A stretch of 9,744 nt of DNA. Source: Chloroflexota bacterium (GTDB lineage: Bacteria > Chloroflexota > Anaerolineae > Anaerolineales > Villigracilaceae). Below are positions 1 to 6,497 of the stretch, piece after piece. Under the pieces are notes generated by a model, which was not told where the DNA came from, did no database searches, and was given only the letters and a program-made list of their open reading frames with translations. Position 1 is the first letter of the stretch, and each line of letters begins with the position of its first letter. The position numbers and the translations under genes were made by a program. The stretch is from contig JAJYOO010000063.1 in the NCBI GenBank assembly GCA_021796155.1, forward strand, positions 1 through 9,744, read 5' to 3'.

Positions 1-17
1 GATTGCGAATCGGTATC

Positions 18-569
18 TCATCCCGCGCCAGATCGAAGAGAACGATCCAACTGCACGCAGCGGTCGAACAGATCAAGCACCGAGCGCATGAGCGCCTGCG
101 TTTGACGGTCAGCCGTTGTCGGTTCGAAAATGACGCGAGCGCGAACTTTCAGATAAGGCCGCGTCCGCACAAAGTCCACAACTTCGACGCGCCTGCGTCC
201 CTGCACCAATGCAGATGATGAACCATCGGGCATCGAGAGCAACCGCCCCACCGCCATCTCGACGCCGATCGTCAAAAAGTCAGAAGGTTTGGGATCGTCA
301 ACCTCTGGATCTTTTTGCACGAGACCAACCACAGTTTCATTCTTCGCCTGCGCTTCTTGCACCGCAAGCAATGATGATTCGCGTCCGACAAAGATCGGTG
401 ATACCATGCGCGGGAATACCACCAGATCGCGCAGCGGCATCACCACCGCTTCAATCAGACCTTCCTCATTTGGCTCCTGATTAGGCACGCGGTAAAGCTC
501 TTCCGTTCGCTGCGAAAGGGCCAAATTGAAATTATCTTCTTCTTCATTCCAATCAGATTGATGATTCAT
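18..569 (-). pseudogene. lon: Lon protease, N-terminal fragment (truncated or frameshifted)
   Basis: This is the N-terminal substrate-binding (LON/PUA-like) domain of the ATP-dependent protease Lon, which degrades damaged and regulatory proteins in the cytoplasm. After an acidic leader of about 35 residues, the frame shows the family core VMPLRDLVVFPRMVSPIFVG (about residues 43-62), then GRR near 124-126 and the helix LFDRCVQLDRSL that leads toward the middle domain. A full Lon has about 800 residues with an AAA+ module and a Ser-Lys protease domain. This frame stops after 183 residues at positions 18-20, just after DRSL. The last bases in another frame read YRFAI, which resembles the family segment expected near this point, so an indel around 15-40 is likely. 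A genuine short LON-domain protein is less likely. The start is the ATG at 567-569, 11 nt after the folC stop, with only a weak GA-rich Shine-Dalgarno. The two genes are probably co-transcribed. The domain call is firm; the broken state is inference. Confidence 0.75.
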
Positions 570-580
570 TTAATACGTTT

Positions 581-1915
581 CTACTCTCTCATCTCTTTTC
601 TCTTCTTCCATGCAGCCATCGCTTCCGCGGTAACAAACATTGAGCCGGCGGACAGGACAATGCTACCATCTTTTTCAGACAATTCCAGTGCGTGGGCAAA
701 CGCGGACTCAACCGACTCAGCCGCTTCATTCGGGATTTCGGCCTGCCGCGCCAACTCGATGATTCTTTCCGGCTCCAGCGCGCGTGGATGGTTGGCCTTC
801 GTCACGAACATGCCTTTGACTTTTGGCCTGATCTCCTCGAACATGCCCGGTATATTTTTATCCTCCGATGCGCCAAAGATCAAATAAACAGATTTATTCG
901 GGAAATAATCGTCCAGCGCCTGACGAAGCCGCGCAAACGAATCCTGGTTGTGCGCCGAGTCGAAAATCACTGGCGGATCGCGTCGGACAACTTCGAAGCG
1001 GGCAGGCCATTTTACTTCAGCAAAACCCTTTTGAATATCGCGATCTGAAATTTTAATTCCGCTGGCTTTTAACGCAGCATAAGCTGTTGCGGCGTTGTCC
1101 ACTTGATGAGAGCCAAGCAGAGGAAGTTTGAAAGTTTGAAAGTTTGAAGGTTGATGACCGTTTGCAACTTGAAGCGTCTGTCCATCGAGCGAATGATTTA
1201 ATGATTTGAACGTTACATCGCGTCCGACCAATGTCATCGGCGCGTTGCGTTCTTTCGCAATCCTGACCAAAACTTGCAGCGCTTCATCTTTCTGCGGCGC
1301 GGACACCAATGGAATATTTGGTTTGATAATTCCAGCTTTTTCACCAGCAATCAATGTCAGCGTATTTCCCAATACCGCCATGTGGTCATACGATAGCGAC
1401 GTGATGACTGCAACCTTTGGCATGACAACATTGGTCGCATCCAATCGTCCACCAAGTCCAACTTCGATCACCGCCGCGTCCACTTTTTGTTGAGCAAAGT
1501 ATAAAAAGCCGATGGCGGTCGTGATCTCAAACGTCGTGAGTTTGGAAATCTTCGCCACCGCCGGTTTGACTTGTTCGACCAGTTTGACCAATCCAACATG
1601 TGAGACCGGATCGCCATTGATTTGAATCCGTTCCGTGTAATCCAACAAATGCGGCGATGTATAAAGTCCGGTTTTGTATCCCGCGGCCTGAAGCGCCGAC
1701 GCACACAACGCGCAGACCGAGCCTTTGCCCTTTGTCCCTGCCACGTGAATGATCGGATATTGATTCTGCGGATTTCCAAGTTCAGCCATCAAAGCCCGCA
1801 TCCGATCCAGGTTGAAATCAGCTTTGGCAAGCTCGGACGAATGTTTGAGACTATAATCTACGAAGGAATAGAGATAATCGAGGGCTGAGTTGTAGGCGGT
1901 TTCGATGTCAGACAT
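581..1915 (-). CDS. folC: Folylpolyglutamate synthase / dihydrofolate synthase
   Basis: FolC adds glutamate to folates (and, in bifunctional forms, to dihydropteroate) using ATP, which keeps folates in the cytoplasm. Numbered from the ATG at 1915, it has the Mur-ligase-type P-loop HVAGTKGKGS (57-66), TSPHL (86-90), EVGLGGRLDATN (151-162), the SYDH segment with EKAG (lysine 193, the usual carbamylated lysine) and FDSAHN (318-323) opening the C-terminal domain, then FGASEDKN. The length of 444 residues is normal for the family. I chose the ATG at 1913-1915 because a -10-like TACAAT lies exactly 7 nt before it with a -35 17 bp further up. The upstream ATG at 1922-1924 (three residues longer) overlaps that hexamer and has no Shine-Dalgarno. 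The loop at about residues 257-264 is encoded by an 8-bp tandem microrepeat. lon follows after 11 nt. Confidence 0.93.
   Translation of the reverse strand: MSDIETAYNSALDYLYSFVDYSLKHSSELAKADFNLDRMRALMAELGNPQNQYPIIHVAGTKGKGSVCALCASALQAAGYKTGLYTSPHLLDYTERIQINGDPVSHVGLVKLVEQVKPAVAKISKLTTFEITTAIGFLYFAQQKVDAAVIEVGLGGRLDATNVVMPKVAVITSLSYDHMAVLGNTLTLIAGEKAGIIKPNIPLVSAPQKDEALQVLVRIAKERNAPMTLVGRDVTFKSLNHSLDGQTLQVANGHQPSNFQTFKLPLLGSHQVDNAATAYAALKASGIKISDRDIQKGFAEVKWPARFEVVRRDPPVIFDSAHNQDSFARLRQALDDYFPNKSVYLIFGASEDKNIPGMFEEIRPKVKGMFVTKANHPRALEPERIIELARQAEIPNEAAESVESAFAHALELSEKDGSIVLSAGSMFVTAEAMAAWKKRKEMRE
1124..1147. repeat. Three tandem copies of AAGTTTGA inside folC
   Basis: Three perfect adjacent copies of the 8-bp unit AAGTTTGA (plus strand) lie inside the folC reading frame, followed by a degenerate continuation. 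They encode residues of the segment SNFQTFKLP just before the conserved LLGSHQ. Because the unit is 8 bp, gain or loss of one copy would frameshift folC. Confidence 0.8.
1192..1207. repeat. Two tandem copies of AATGATTT inside folC
   Basis: A second 8-bp unit, AATGATTT, occurs twice in tandem about 45 bp from the AAGTTTGA array. It also lies inside folC and encodes part of FKSLNHS. Both arrays fall in the same poorly conserved loop of the protein. Confidence 0.65.
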
Positions 1916-1922
1916 GCGAGGC

Positions 1923-1951
1923 ATTGTAAAGCCGAATCTGCAAATCGTAAA
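1923..1951 (-). promoter_or_regulatory. Candidate folC promoter giving a leaderless transcript
   Basis: On the minus strand a -35-like TTTACG (1946-1951, 4 of 6 consensus) is followed by a 17-bp spacer and TACAAT (1923-1928, 5 of 6). The hexamer ends 7 nt before the ATG at 1915, so transcription would begin at or next to that start codon. There is no Shine-Dalgarno upstream. Reading only; no start-site data. Confidence 0.45.
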
Positions 1952-2024
1952 TCACGCGACACAGACCATGATTATTAGCGATGACGAAAACTTTTTCTTT
2001 GAATCAATTTTGTCAAATCGGTGA

Positions 2025-2054
2025 TTGACATCGCACCTGTTTTTCTGCTAAACT
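2025..2054 (+). promoter_or_regulatory. Promoter of the recombinase-like gene
   Basis: A perfect TTGACA (2025-2030) is followed by an 18-bp spacer and TAAACT (2049-2054, 4 of 6). The hexamer is preceded by TGC, giving an extended -10. A transcript would start near 2061 and have a leader of about 40 nt. The next gene has a strong Shine-Dalgarno, so this looks like a self-standing, well-expressed unit. Confidence 0.65.
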
Positions 2055-2090
2055 ATACGCAAAGGCTACACGCCATAATTTTGCACTCAA

Positions 2091-2095
2091 GGAGG
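2091..2095 (+). promoter_or_regulatory. Strong Shine-Dalgarno of the recombinase-like gene
   Basis: GGAGG sits 5 nt before the ATG at 2101 and is the clearest ribosome binding site in the window. It fixes this start. Confidence 0.75.
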
Positions 2096-2100
2096 CATCC

Positions 2101-2991
2101 ATGCCTTCAAAAGATTCAGCACATATCACCGCGCAAACCGCGCTTACGCCAGCACTCAAAGCTTGGGAATCATTCCTTTACGATCAAGGCCGCTCGCCCA
2201 ACACGGTCAAAGCATTCTTGTCCGACGTACGTTTGCTGACTCAGTTCCTCCCTCCCGACCGCGTCATCGGTGCCATAACAACCAAAGACCTCAACCGCTT
2301 CTTCGAATGGATGGAAAAAGAGCGCGATGTACCATGCAGTCCGAAGACGCTTGCGCGGCGCATCACCGCGACCAAATCCTTTTTCCGTTGGCTCAGCCAG
2401 TACGGCGTTCTCGTGACCGACCCGGCGGAAAAAGTTTTGCAGCGTTCCGCGATCAGTCCGCTGCCGCAGGTCTTGAGCGATGATGAAGTCAACGAGGCAC
2501 TGATCGCTGCAGATCGCCATCGCCGCGCGCAGAAGCCGGATGCGCGTCCGTTCGCACTTTTGCATCTTCTGCTGACAACCGGCGTCAAGAAAAGTGAATG
2601 TCTCAGCATTCACCTTAATCACGTGGATCTCGACGCGCCGGATGGCCCGTATGTTTTCATTCGTTATTCGAGTCCGGCGAATCGCTACAAGGAACGCAAA
2701 CTTCCGCTTACCGAAGATTGGCTCCCGGCATATAAAGAATATTTGACGCAATATCAACCTGCGGATCAACTCTTTCCGTGGTCGCCGCGCCGGTTGGAAT
2801 ATCTGCTCGAAGACATCGGCGAAGAAGCGGGATTGAACAAGCATCTTTCATTCGACATGTGCCGCTGGACTTGTATCTTACGTGATTTTCGCGCGGGCAT
2901 GGAGCCTGATAAAGTCAGGCAAAAAATGGGCGTCTCGAAAATCCAGTGGCGGGAAATTTATTTCAAATTAAAGCAACTCAACGAAGGCTAA
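2101..2991 (+). CDS. Tyrosine-recombinase-fold protein with a degenerate active site
   Basis: The 296-residue protein has the two-domain layout of XerC/XerD-type tyrosine recombinases. An N-terminal SAM-like core-binding domain (about 14-115, with SPNTVKAFLSD and TLARRITATKSFFRWL) is followed by a catalytic-type domain (about 120-292). Aligned by eye to XerD, the active-site set reads Arg I to Lys163 (in TTGVKKSE), Lys to Asn194, His II to Asp252, Arg II kept (Arg255), His III to Val278, and Tyr kept (Tyr287 in REIYFKL). The spacings Asp252-Arg255-Val278-Tyr287 equal those of XerD His244-Arg247-His270-Tyr279, so the register is sound. Strand exchange is therefore unlikely; DNA binding is likely. 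No tRNA, attachment repeats or phage genes lie nearby and its composition matches its neighbours, which argues for a resident gene rather than an active integrase. It has its own promoter and strong Shine-Dalgarno, is divergent from folC and convergent with tilS. Its role is unknown. Confidence 0.88.
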   Translation: MPSKDSAHITAQTALTPALKAWESFLYDQGRSPNTVKAFLSDVRLLTQFLPPDRVIGAITTKDLNRFFEWMEKERDVPCSPKTLARRITATKSFFRWLSQYGVLVTDPAEKVLQRSAISPLPQVLSDDEVNEALIAADRHRRAQKPDARPFALLHLLLTTGVKKSECLSIHLNHVDLDAPDGPYVFIRYSSPANRYKERKLPLTEDWLPAYKEYLTQYQPADQLFPWSPRRLEYLLEDIGEEAGLNKHLSFDMCRWTCILRDFRAGMEPDKVRQKMGVSKIQWREIYFKLKQLNEG

Positions 2992-3067
2992 TCAAACGTT
3001 GGAAATAATTCTGCAAATAGGTGCTCTCGCACATCATTGCCGTGAACAGCGGCTTGGGCATTAAATA

Positions 3068-3100
3068 AAAACAACGCCTCGAAATTCGAGGCGTTTGTTT
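3068..3100. terminator. Bidirectional Rho-independent terminator
   Basis: A perfect 11-bp stem, AACGCCTCGAA (3073-3083) with TTCGAGGCGTT (3085-3095), lies between the ends of two convergent genes. A T-rich tail follows on the plus side (TTTGTTT), and A-rich sequence on the other side gives GTTTTTATTT on the minus strand. The innermost pairs would open to form the loop. It serves both the recombinase-like gene and tilS, whose stop codon abuts it. Confidence 0.88.
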
Positions 3101-4541
3101 ATACTTCCGCGTTTTCCTGCGGCGGCGTCAAGGCAAAATAGATAATCCGCTTCGAGGTTTGATTCAACTTAAATGTTTCCGCAGGACGATAGCCAGGAAC
3201 CCAAATCACCAAATCACCTGAACACAACAACGGCCAACGGTCACGCGCCCGGTGCGGCAATTTGGAATTGATAAAGAAGTCGGATAATTTCTGTGAATGA
3301 CCCTTCATGCCGAGCGGTTCAAAAAGATCGCCGGGAAGCCTGACGCGCAATTCCAATTTTCCGGGCAGACCTTCCGCGTCCAACCAGACCTGGAAGCGGT
3401 CGTCGTTTCGAGACGATTGTTCCCACGCCAAAGCCGGAAGCCGCCAATTCTCCGATGAGAATCGCCAGCCGCCGGAAATGTCAATGTGGCCCGGCAATGT
3501 CAGCTCAATCGAATCCTGCTGCGCGGGCATTTGCGGCCAGCGGTCAAATGGAAGCTGCGCGTCGGGTTTGGCAATGTACAACGCGTCGCCTTCGCGGAAA
3601 AGGACCAGGCCGCCGGTCAAGTCCATGCGGACGCGAACGGAATCCGCTATAAATGCTACAGCACGCTCCAGGACGGCGTACACCGTTTCCTGTCCGGGAA
3701 TGAGGCGCTCGACCGCGCGTCGAACCAGATTCCGTTGAAGTCCCGATGAACGCGTCGAGAGGAAAGACAAATCCAGCATGATGTAATCGCTAGTTTCCTG
3801 AATGACACATTTTTTCCACCATGCTTCAATCGTTTCAGTCAACACAGCATGATCGGACGCAAGCGATTGGACAGAGCGCCAGACCGCTTCGCGGAAACGC
3901 GGATTATATGTTTCGATGGTTGGGATGAGCGCGTGACGCAGACGATTACGGAGAAAGTTGAACGAATCATTGCTCGGATCGTAATTTGGACTGAGGCTGT
4001 GGGACGCGCAATAAATGACGGTTTCCTCGCGCCAGACATCCAATAACGGACGGATGATCGGAATCTCGGAATCAAATGTTGGCAGTAGTGTGCGATAAGC
4101 CATGCCTTTGAGTCCGGTTAAGCCCGCGCCGCGGATGAAGTGCATCAGCACGGTTTCAACCTGGTCGTCGGCGGTGTGTGCAACCGCCACAGCCTGAGCA
4201 TTGAGCCGATGCGCCTGATCGAACAGAAATTGATAACGAAGATTGCGCGCGGCTTCTTCAATGGAAAGGTTGTTTGCATGAGCGTATGTGCGGACATCTT
4301 CGCTGCCGACGATGCATGGCAGCATCAAACGCGAAGCCGTCTTCTCGACCGCGTTGGCTTCAACATCAGACTCCGATCTTAGCTTGTGATTGAAGTGCGC
4401 GACGATAACGCGATACCCCGCTGCGCGCAAAACATCCATTAGGCAAAGACTGTCCGGGCCGCCCGAAACGCCGACTATGATCGGCTTCTTGGAGTCGAGA
4501 TTGCATTGATCGCGAAGAATGGCGGGGACTTTTTCAAGCAT
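3099..4541 (-). CDS. tilS: tRNA(Ile)-lysidine synthetase
   Basis: TilS uses ATP and lysine to convert C34 of the CAU-anticodon tRNA-Ile into lysidine, so that the tRNA reads AUA as isoleucine. It is an essential cytoplasmic enzyme in most bacteria. Numbered from the ATG at 4541 (480 residues), it has the PP-loop SGGPDS (26-31), HFNHKLR (49-55), EEAARNLRY (95-103), AHTADDQVET (121-130) and RGAGLTGLKG, then the tRNA-binding middle part. The C-terminal TilS domain is recognisable from RVRLPGDLFEPLGM, QKLSDFFI and WVPGYRPAE. The frame extends 12 codons further to a GTG at 4577, but that GTG sits inside a palindromic repeat with no Shine-Dalgarno. The ATG at 4541 has TTTAAT exactly 7 nt upstream and fits the usual N-terminus better. 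It ends at a bidirectional terminator. Product assignment is secure. Confidence 0.94.
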   Translation of the reverse strand: MLEKVPAILRDQCNLDSKKPIIVGVSGGPDSLCLMDVLRAAGYRVIVAHFNHKLRSESDVEANAVEKTASRLMLPCIVGSEDVRTYAHANNLSIEEAARNLRYQFLFDQAHRLNAQAVAVAHTADDQVETVLMHFIRGAGLTGLKGMAYRTLLPTFDSEIPIIRPLLDVWREETVIYCASHSLSPNYDPSNDSFNFLRNRLRHALIPTIETYNPRFREAVWRSVQSLASDHAVLTETIEAWWKKCVIQETSDYIMLDLSFLSTRSSGLQRNLVRRAVERLIPGQETVYAVLERAVAFIADSVRVRMDLTGGLVLFREGDALYIAKPDAQLPFDRWPQMPAQQDSIELTLPGHIDISGGWRFSSENWRLPALAWEQSSRNDDRFQVWLDAEGLPGKLELRVRLPGDLFEPLGMKGHSQKLSDFFINSKLPHRARDRWPLLCSGDLVIWVPGYRPAETFKLNQTSKRIIYFALTPPQENAEV

Positions 4542-4548
4542 TGCTTTA

Positions 4549-4577
4549 ATTAAACCACAGAGGATTTTGTAGGTCAC
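4549..4577 (-). promoter_or_regulatory. Candidate tilS promoter, leaderless, partly inside a palindrome
   Basis: On the minus strand GTGACC (4572-4577, 4 of 6 for a -35), a 17-bp spacer and TTTAAT (4549-4554, 5 of 6) preceded by TGG (extended -10) lie exactly 7 nt before the ATG at 4541. The -35 is formed by one arm of the palindrome at 4570-4593. No Shine-Dalgarno is present. Confidence 0.45.
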
Positions 4578-4593
4578 GCTTAAAGCGTGACTA
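4570..4593. repeat. Short palindromic repeat between the epimerase gene and tilS
   Basis: GTCACGCTT (4573-4581) and AAGCGTGAC (4583-4591) form a perfect 9-bp inverted repeat around one base. A TAG/CTA pair extends it if one G is bulged. There is no T-run on either side, so it does not look like a classic terminator. It resembles a small dispersed REP-like element. Confidence 0.7.
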
Positions 4594-4595
4594 CT

Positions 4596-5000
4596 TCAAA
4601 TTTGATACAACTCCACTAAAACACCACTTGTGGACTCGGGGTGAACGAATGCATATTTTTTGCCATCGGCGGCGACGCGCGGCTCTTCATTGATGAGCCG
4701 GATTCCTTTTGACTTGAGCCGGGTCAGCATCGCCGAAATGTCATCCACTTCGAGGCAGATATGATGCATACCGGGTCCACGTTTAGCAAGATATTTTGCA
4801 ATGCCGGAATCGTCGCTCGTAGGCTGGACCAATTCCACTTCGGAGCCGGCCAGCGGAAGGAAAGCCACCTGCGATTTTTCAGTGGGGACATCGCGTAATT
4901 CATGTACATCAATTCCAAGCGCGTCACGCCAGAACACCAGCGACTTTTCCATGTCATCTACAACGACTGCAACGTGATTGATGGCTTTGATTTTTGGCAT
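4596..5000 (-). CDS. mce: Methylmalonyl-CoA epimerase (VOC family)
   Basis: The enzyme interconverts the R and S forms of methylmalonyl-CoA, linking propionyl-CoA carboxylation or amino-acid and odd-chain fatty-acid breakdown to the B12-dependent mutase and succinyl-CoA. The 134 residues form two VOC (glyoxalase-fold) repeats. His9 in NHVAVVV, Glu56 in SEVELVQP, His79/His80 in GMHHICLEV and Glu130 in VLVELYQ sit at the places of the family's metal ligands and catalytic residues. The closing VHPESTSGVLVE is typical. I chose the ATG at 4998-5000 because GGAG (5006-5009) lies 5 nt before it; the GTG one codon earlier would be only 2 nt from that site. The mutase and carboxylase are not in this window. 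A different VOC-family substrate is possible but less likely. Confidence 0.88.
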   Translation of the reverse strand: MPKIKAINHVAVVVDDMEKSLVFWRDALGIDVHELRDVPTEKSQVAFLPLAGSEVELVQPTSDDSGIAKYLAKRGPGMHHICLEVDDISAMLTRLKSKGIRLINEEPRVAADGKKYAFVHPESTSGVLVELYQI

Positions 5001-5012
5001 CACTGCTCCGTT

Positions 5013-5047
5013 AGAAAGTTTGAATGTTCGAAAGTTGAAAAGTTTGT
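5013..5047. repeat. Low-complexity GAAAGTTTG-type repeat
   Basis: The gap between the CYTH gene and the epimerase gene consists largely of variants of AAAGTTTGA (5015-5023, 5031-5039, 5039-5046). It is the same sequence family as the AAGTTTGA array inside folC. It sits directly upstream of the epimerase Shine-Dalgarno. Confidence 0.6.
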
Positions 5048-5050
5048 TTG

Positions 5051-5566
5051 CTACATTCTGCTTTCGATCAAATCCATGTACGCGCCTTCGATCAAATCAT
5101 GTGACTCGATGCCAAGTTTCTGCATCAACTCGATGGCAATGGCATGGCCGTCCGCATCGGATTGATCACGGCGCATGACGACTTCCAATTCCATGAATTG
5201 ACCGAGGCCATCAACATCGTCCAGATGAATGCGCGTTTGTCCAACCATGTAAAGGTAACGCGTCTTGCGGACAACGCCACGTATGCCGTAAGCCATCTCA
5301 AGCGTCTCCCGTAAATTTTCAGGATCGCTCGTTTGAGAAATGTGATAGTCCGAACGCTTCGGGCCATTTTGATTCGGACGCGTGTAATAAATCAATTGGC
5401 CGCTGTCAGGCGCGAGGACGCGCAGTTTGAGCCGTCCACGCGGCGTGATGAAAAAGGTGTCTTCCTGCAGGATAATCTGAACGGGAGAATCGCTCAAGGA
5501 TTCTGCTCGCCGCTTCAAGTCCGGAAAGTTCCGGACACGGGCTTTAATCTCTATGTTGGTTTGCAT
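5051..5566 (-). CDS. CYTH-domain protein (class IV adenylate cyclase / triphosphatase-like)
   Basis: CYTH proteins form an eight-stranded tunnel that binds triphosphates with metal. Members include class IV adenylate cyclases, thiamine triphosphatases and inorganic triphosphatases. The 171 residues show the N-terminal signature NIEIKAR (4-10), the basic strand pairs RLKLR (45-49) and TRPNQNGPKR (62-71), KTRYLY (101-106), then RIHLDDVDGLGQFMELE (112-128) with the acidic ExE pair. The classical signature ExExK reads NxExK here, with Asn4 in place of the first glutamate. Substrate cannot be told from sequence; inorganic or organic triphosphate hydrolysis is as likely as cAMP synthesis. GGAGGT (5577-5582) lies in the last codons of the upstream membrane gene, whose stop is only 3 nt before this ATG, so translation of the two is probably coupled. 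Confidence 0.85.
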   Translation of the reverse strand: MQTNIEIKARVRNFPDLKRRAESLSDSPVQIILQEDTFFITPRGRLKLRVLAPDSGQLIYYTRPNQNGPKRSDYHISQTSDPENLRETLEMAYGIRGVVRKTRYLYMVGQTRIHLDDVDGLGQFMELEVVMRRDQSDADGHAIAIELMQKLGIESHDLIEGAYMDLIESRM

Positions 5567-5569
5567 AAA

Positions 5570-6469
5570 CTAATCTACCTCCAAAGCTTCATTGACCATT
5601 GCACGTTTTGATTCCATCGTAGAATCCGGCATAACGCGAACGTATCCCGGCTTCTGTCCAAAGAATCCGGAAATCAAATGATAGATGGCATAAAGTTCAA
5701 GTGAGAATGGAAGATAACCGCCGTAACCAAGCAAGGGCATTTCAAAGATGTGAAGCCAACCGCCCCACGCGACCTGATAGACCCATTTCGGATACGAATA
5801 AAAATTCCACATTTCCCAAAAGAACGCCGTGATCAAAACGCCCAGCCAAAGTGAAATGACTGGACGCCAATCGCCGTCTTGAGTCCAATCAGCGAGCGAA
5901 GAATGTCCAAGCCAGATGTTGACTGGTTCGAGGATGAAATAAGGCGAGAGCCAGATGAACGGGAAAAAGATTTGCGGCCAGATGAGCATCAGCGCCAGCG
6001 TTATCCAACCAAGTAAAAAGAAACTGATTGTTGTGACTTTGTCTTTGCGAATAATCAAACCGCGTCGGGTGCGTTTGACAAAGTCAAAGCTCGCCATTAA
6101 TTCGGCGCCGCCGAAGACCGCTGGGATGACCGTGGTGAAACACAATGTTGTCCATAAAGCATACGACAACGGAGAAAAATTCTGCGCGCCAATATATATC
6201 CAATTCTGCGTGCGGAGGTTGAGCGCTTCGAACAGCCACCACACCGGTGCGGAAACAATGAACAAGCCAATATATTTTCGCGGACTGCGAGTCAACAACG
6301 ATGTGCCGGTCCGATAATAAACGAGCGCGTCAATCGTCAGGCAATAGCCCAGCCACATTGGGAAGAAAGCCCAATAGGTTCGCAAGCCGATCCACGTCCA
6401 GTTGATAATCCAGAAGATGATGGCGAGTGCCAGCCCGATCCAGCCGTAAAATGGAAATCGGTTTTTCAA
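5570..6469 (-). CDS. Polytopic membrane protein of unknown function
   Basis: I do not recognise the family. The protein (299 residues from the chosen start) is rich in tryptophan and aromatics and has about seven or eight hydrophobic stretches, so it is an integral inner-membrane protein with no cleavable signal. Three segments share an E-x-x-N pattern at a membrane edge: FEALN (80-84), LEPVN (180-184) and WEMWN (218-222). The first and third are followed 5-6 residues later by W-I/V-Y, which suggests an internal repeat. A late segment FEMPLLGYGGYLPF (242-255) looks strongly constrained. The open frame extends to a TTG at 6505, but that lies in an inverted-repeat element. I prefer the TTG at 6467-6469, preceded by AGGTGA, though spacing is short. 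The CYTH gene follows after 3 nt. A lipid or isoprenoid enzyme is conceivable, but nothing here proves it. Confidence 0.8.
   Translation of the reverse strand: MKNRFPFYGWIGLALAIIFWIINWTWIGLRTYWAFFPMWLGYCLTIDALVYYRTGTSLLTRSPRKYIGLFIVSAPVWWLFEALNLRTQNWIYIGAQNFSPLSYALWTTLCFTTVIPAVFGGAELMASFDFVKRTRRGLIIRKDKVTTISFFLLGWITLALMLIWPQIFFPFIWLSPYFILEPVNIWLGHSSLADWTQDGDWRPVISLWLGVLITAFFWEMWNFYSYPKWVYQVAWGGWLHIFEMPLLGYGGYLPFSLELYAIYHLISGFFGQKPGYVRVMPDSTMESKRAMVNEALEVD
5577..5582 (-). promoter_or_regulatory. Shine-Dalgarno of the CYTH gene inside the preceding gene
   Basis: GGAGGT on the minus strand lies 10 nt before the CYTH ATG, a slightly long spacing, and overlaps the codons before the stop of the membrane-protein gene. 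It supports translational coupling. Confidence 0.6.
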
Positions 6470-6497
6470 ATCATCACCTAATATTACAAAAAGATTT

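Noticed and set aside
18..569. A complete stand-alone LON-domain protein
   Set aside because: The sequence follows full-length Lon up to the linker helix, and an apparent continuation is visible in another frame, so truncation or frameshift fits better.
1124..1207. A CRISPR-like array in folC
   Set aside because: The units are only 8 bp, directly adjacent with no spacers, and lie within an intact conserved reading frame.
2170..2844. A 224-codon open frame on the minus strand opposite the recombinase-like gene
   Set aside because: It lies wholly antisense to a well-supported gene with promoter and Shine-Dalgarno, shows no recognisable domain, and has the odd composition of a shadow frame.
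2101..2991. An active integrase marking an integrated mobile element
   Set aside because: The catalytic residues are largely lost, and I see no tRNA, attachment-site repeats, phage or transfer genes on either side.
3307..3738. A 143-codon plus-strand frame inside tilS
   Set aside because: It is an antisense shadow of the conserved TilS C-terminal half.
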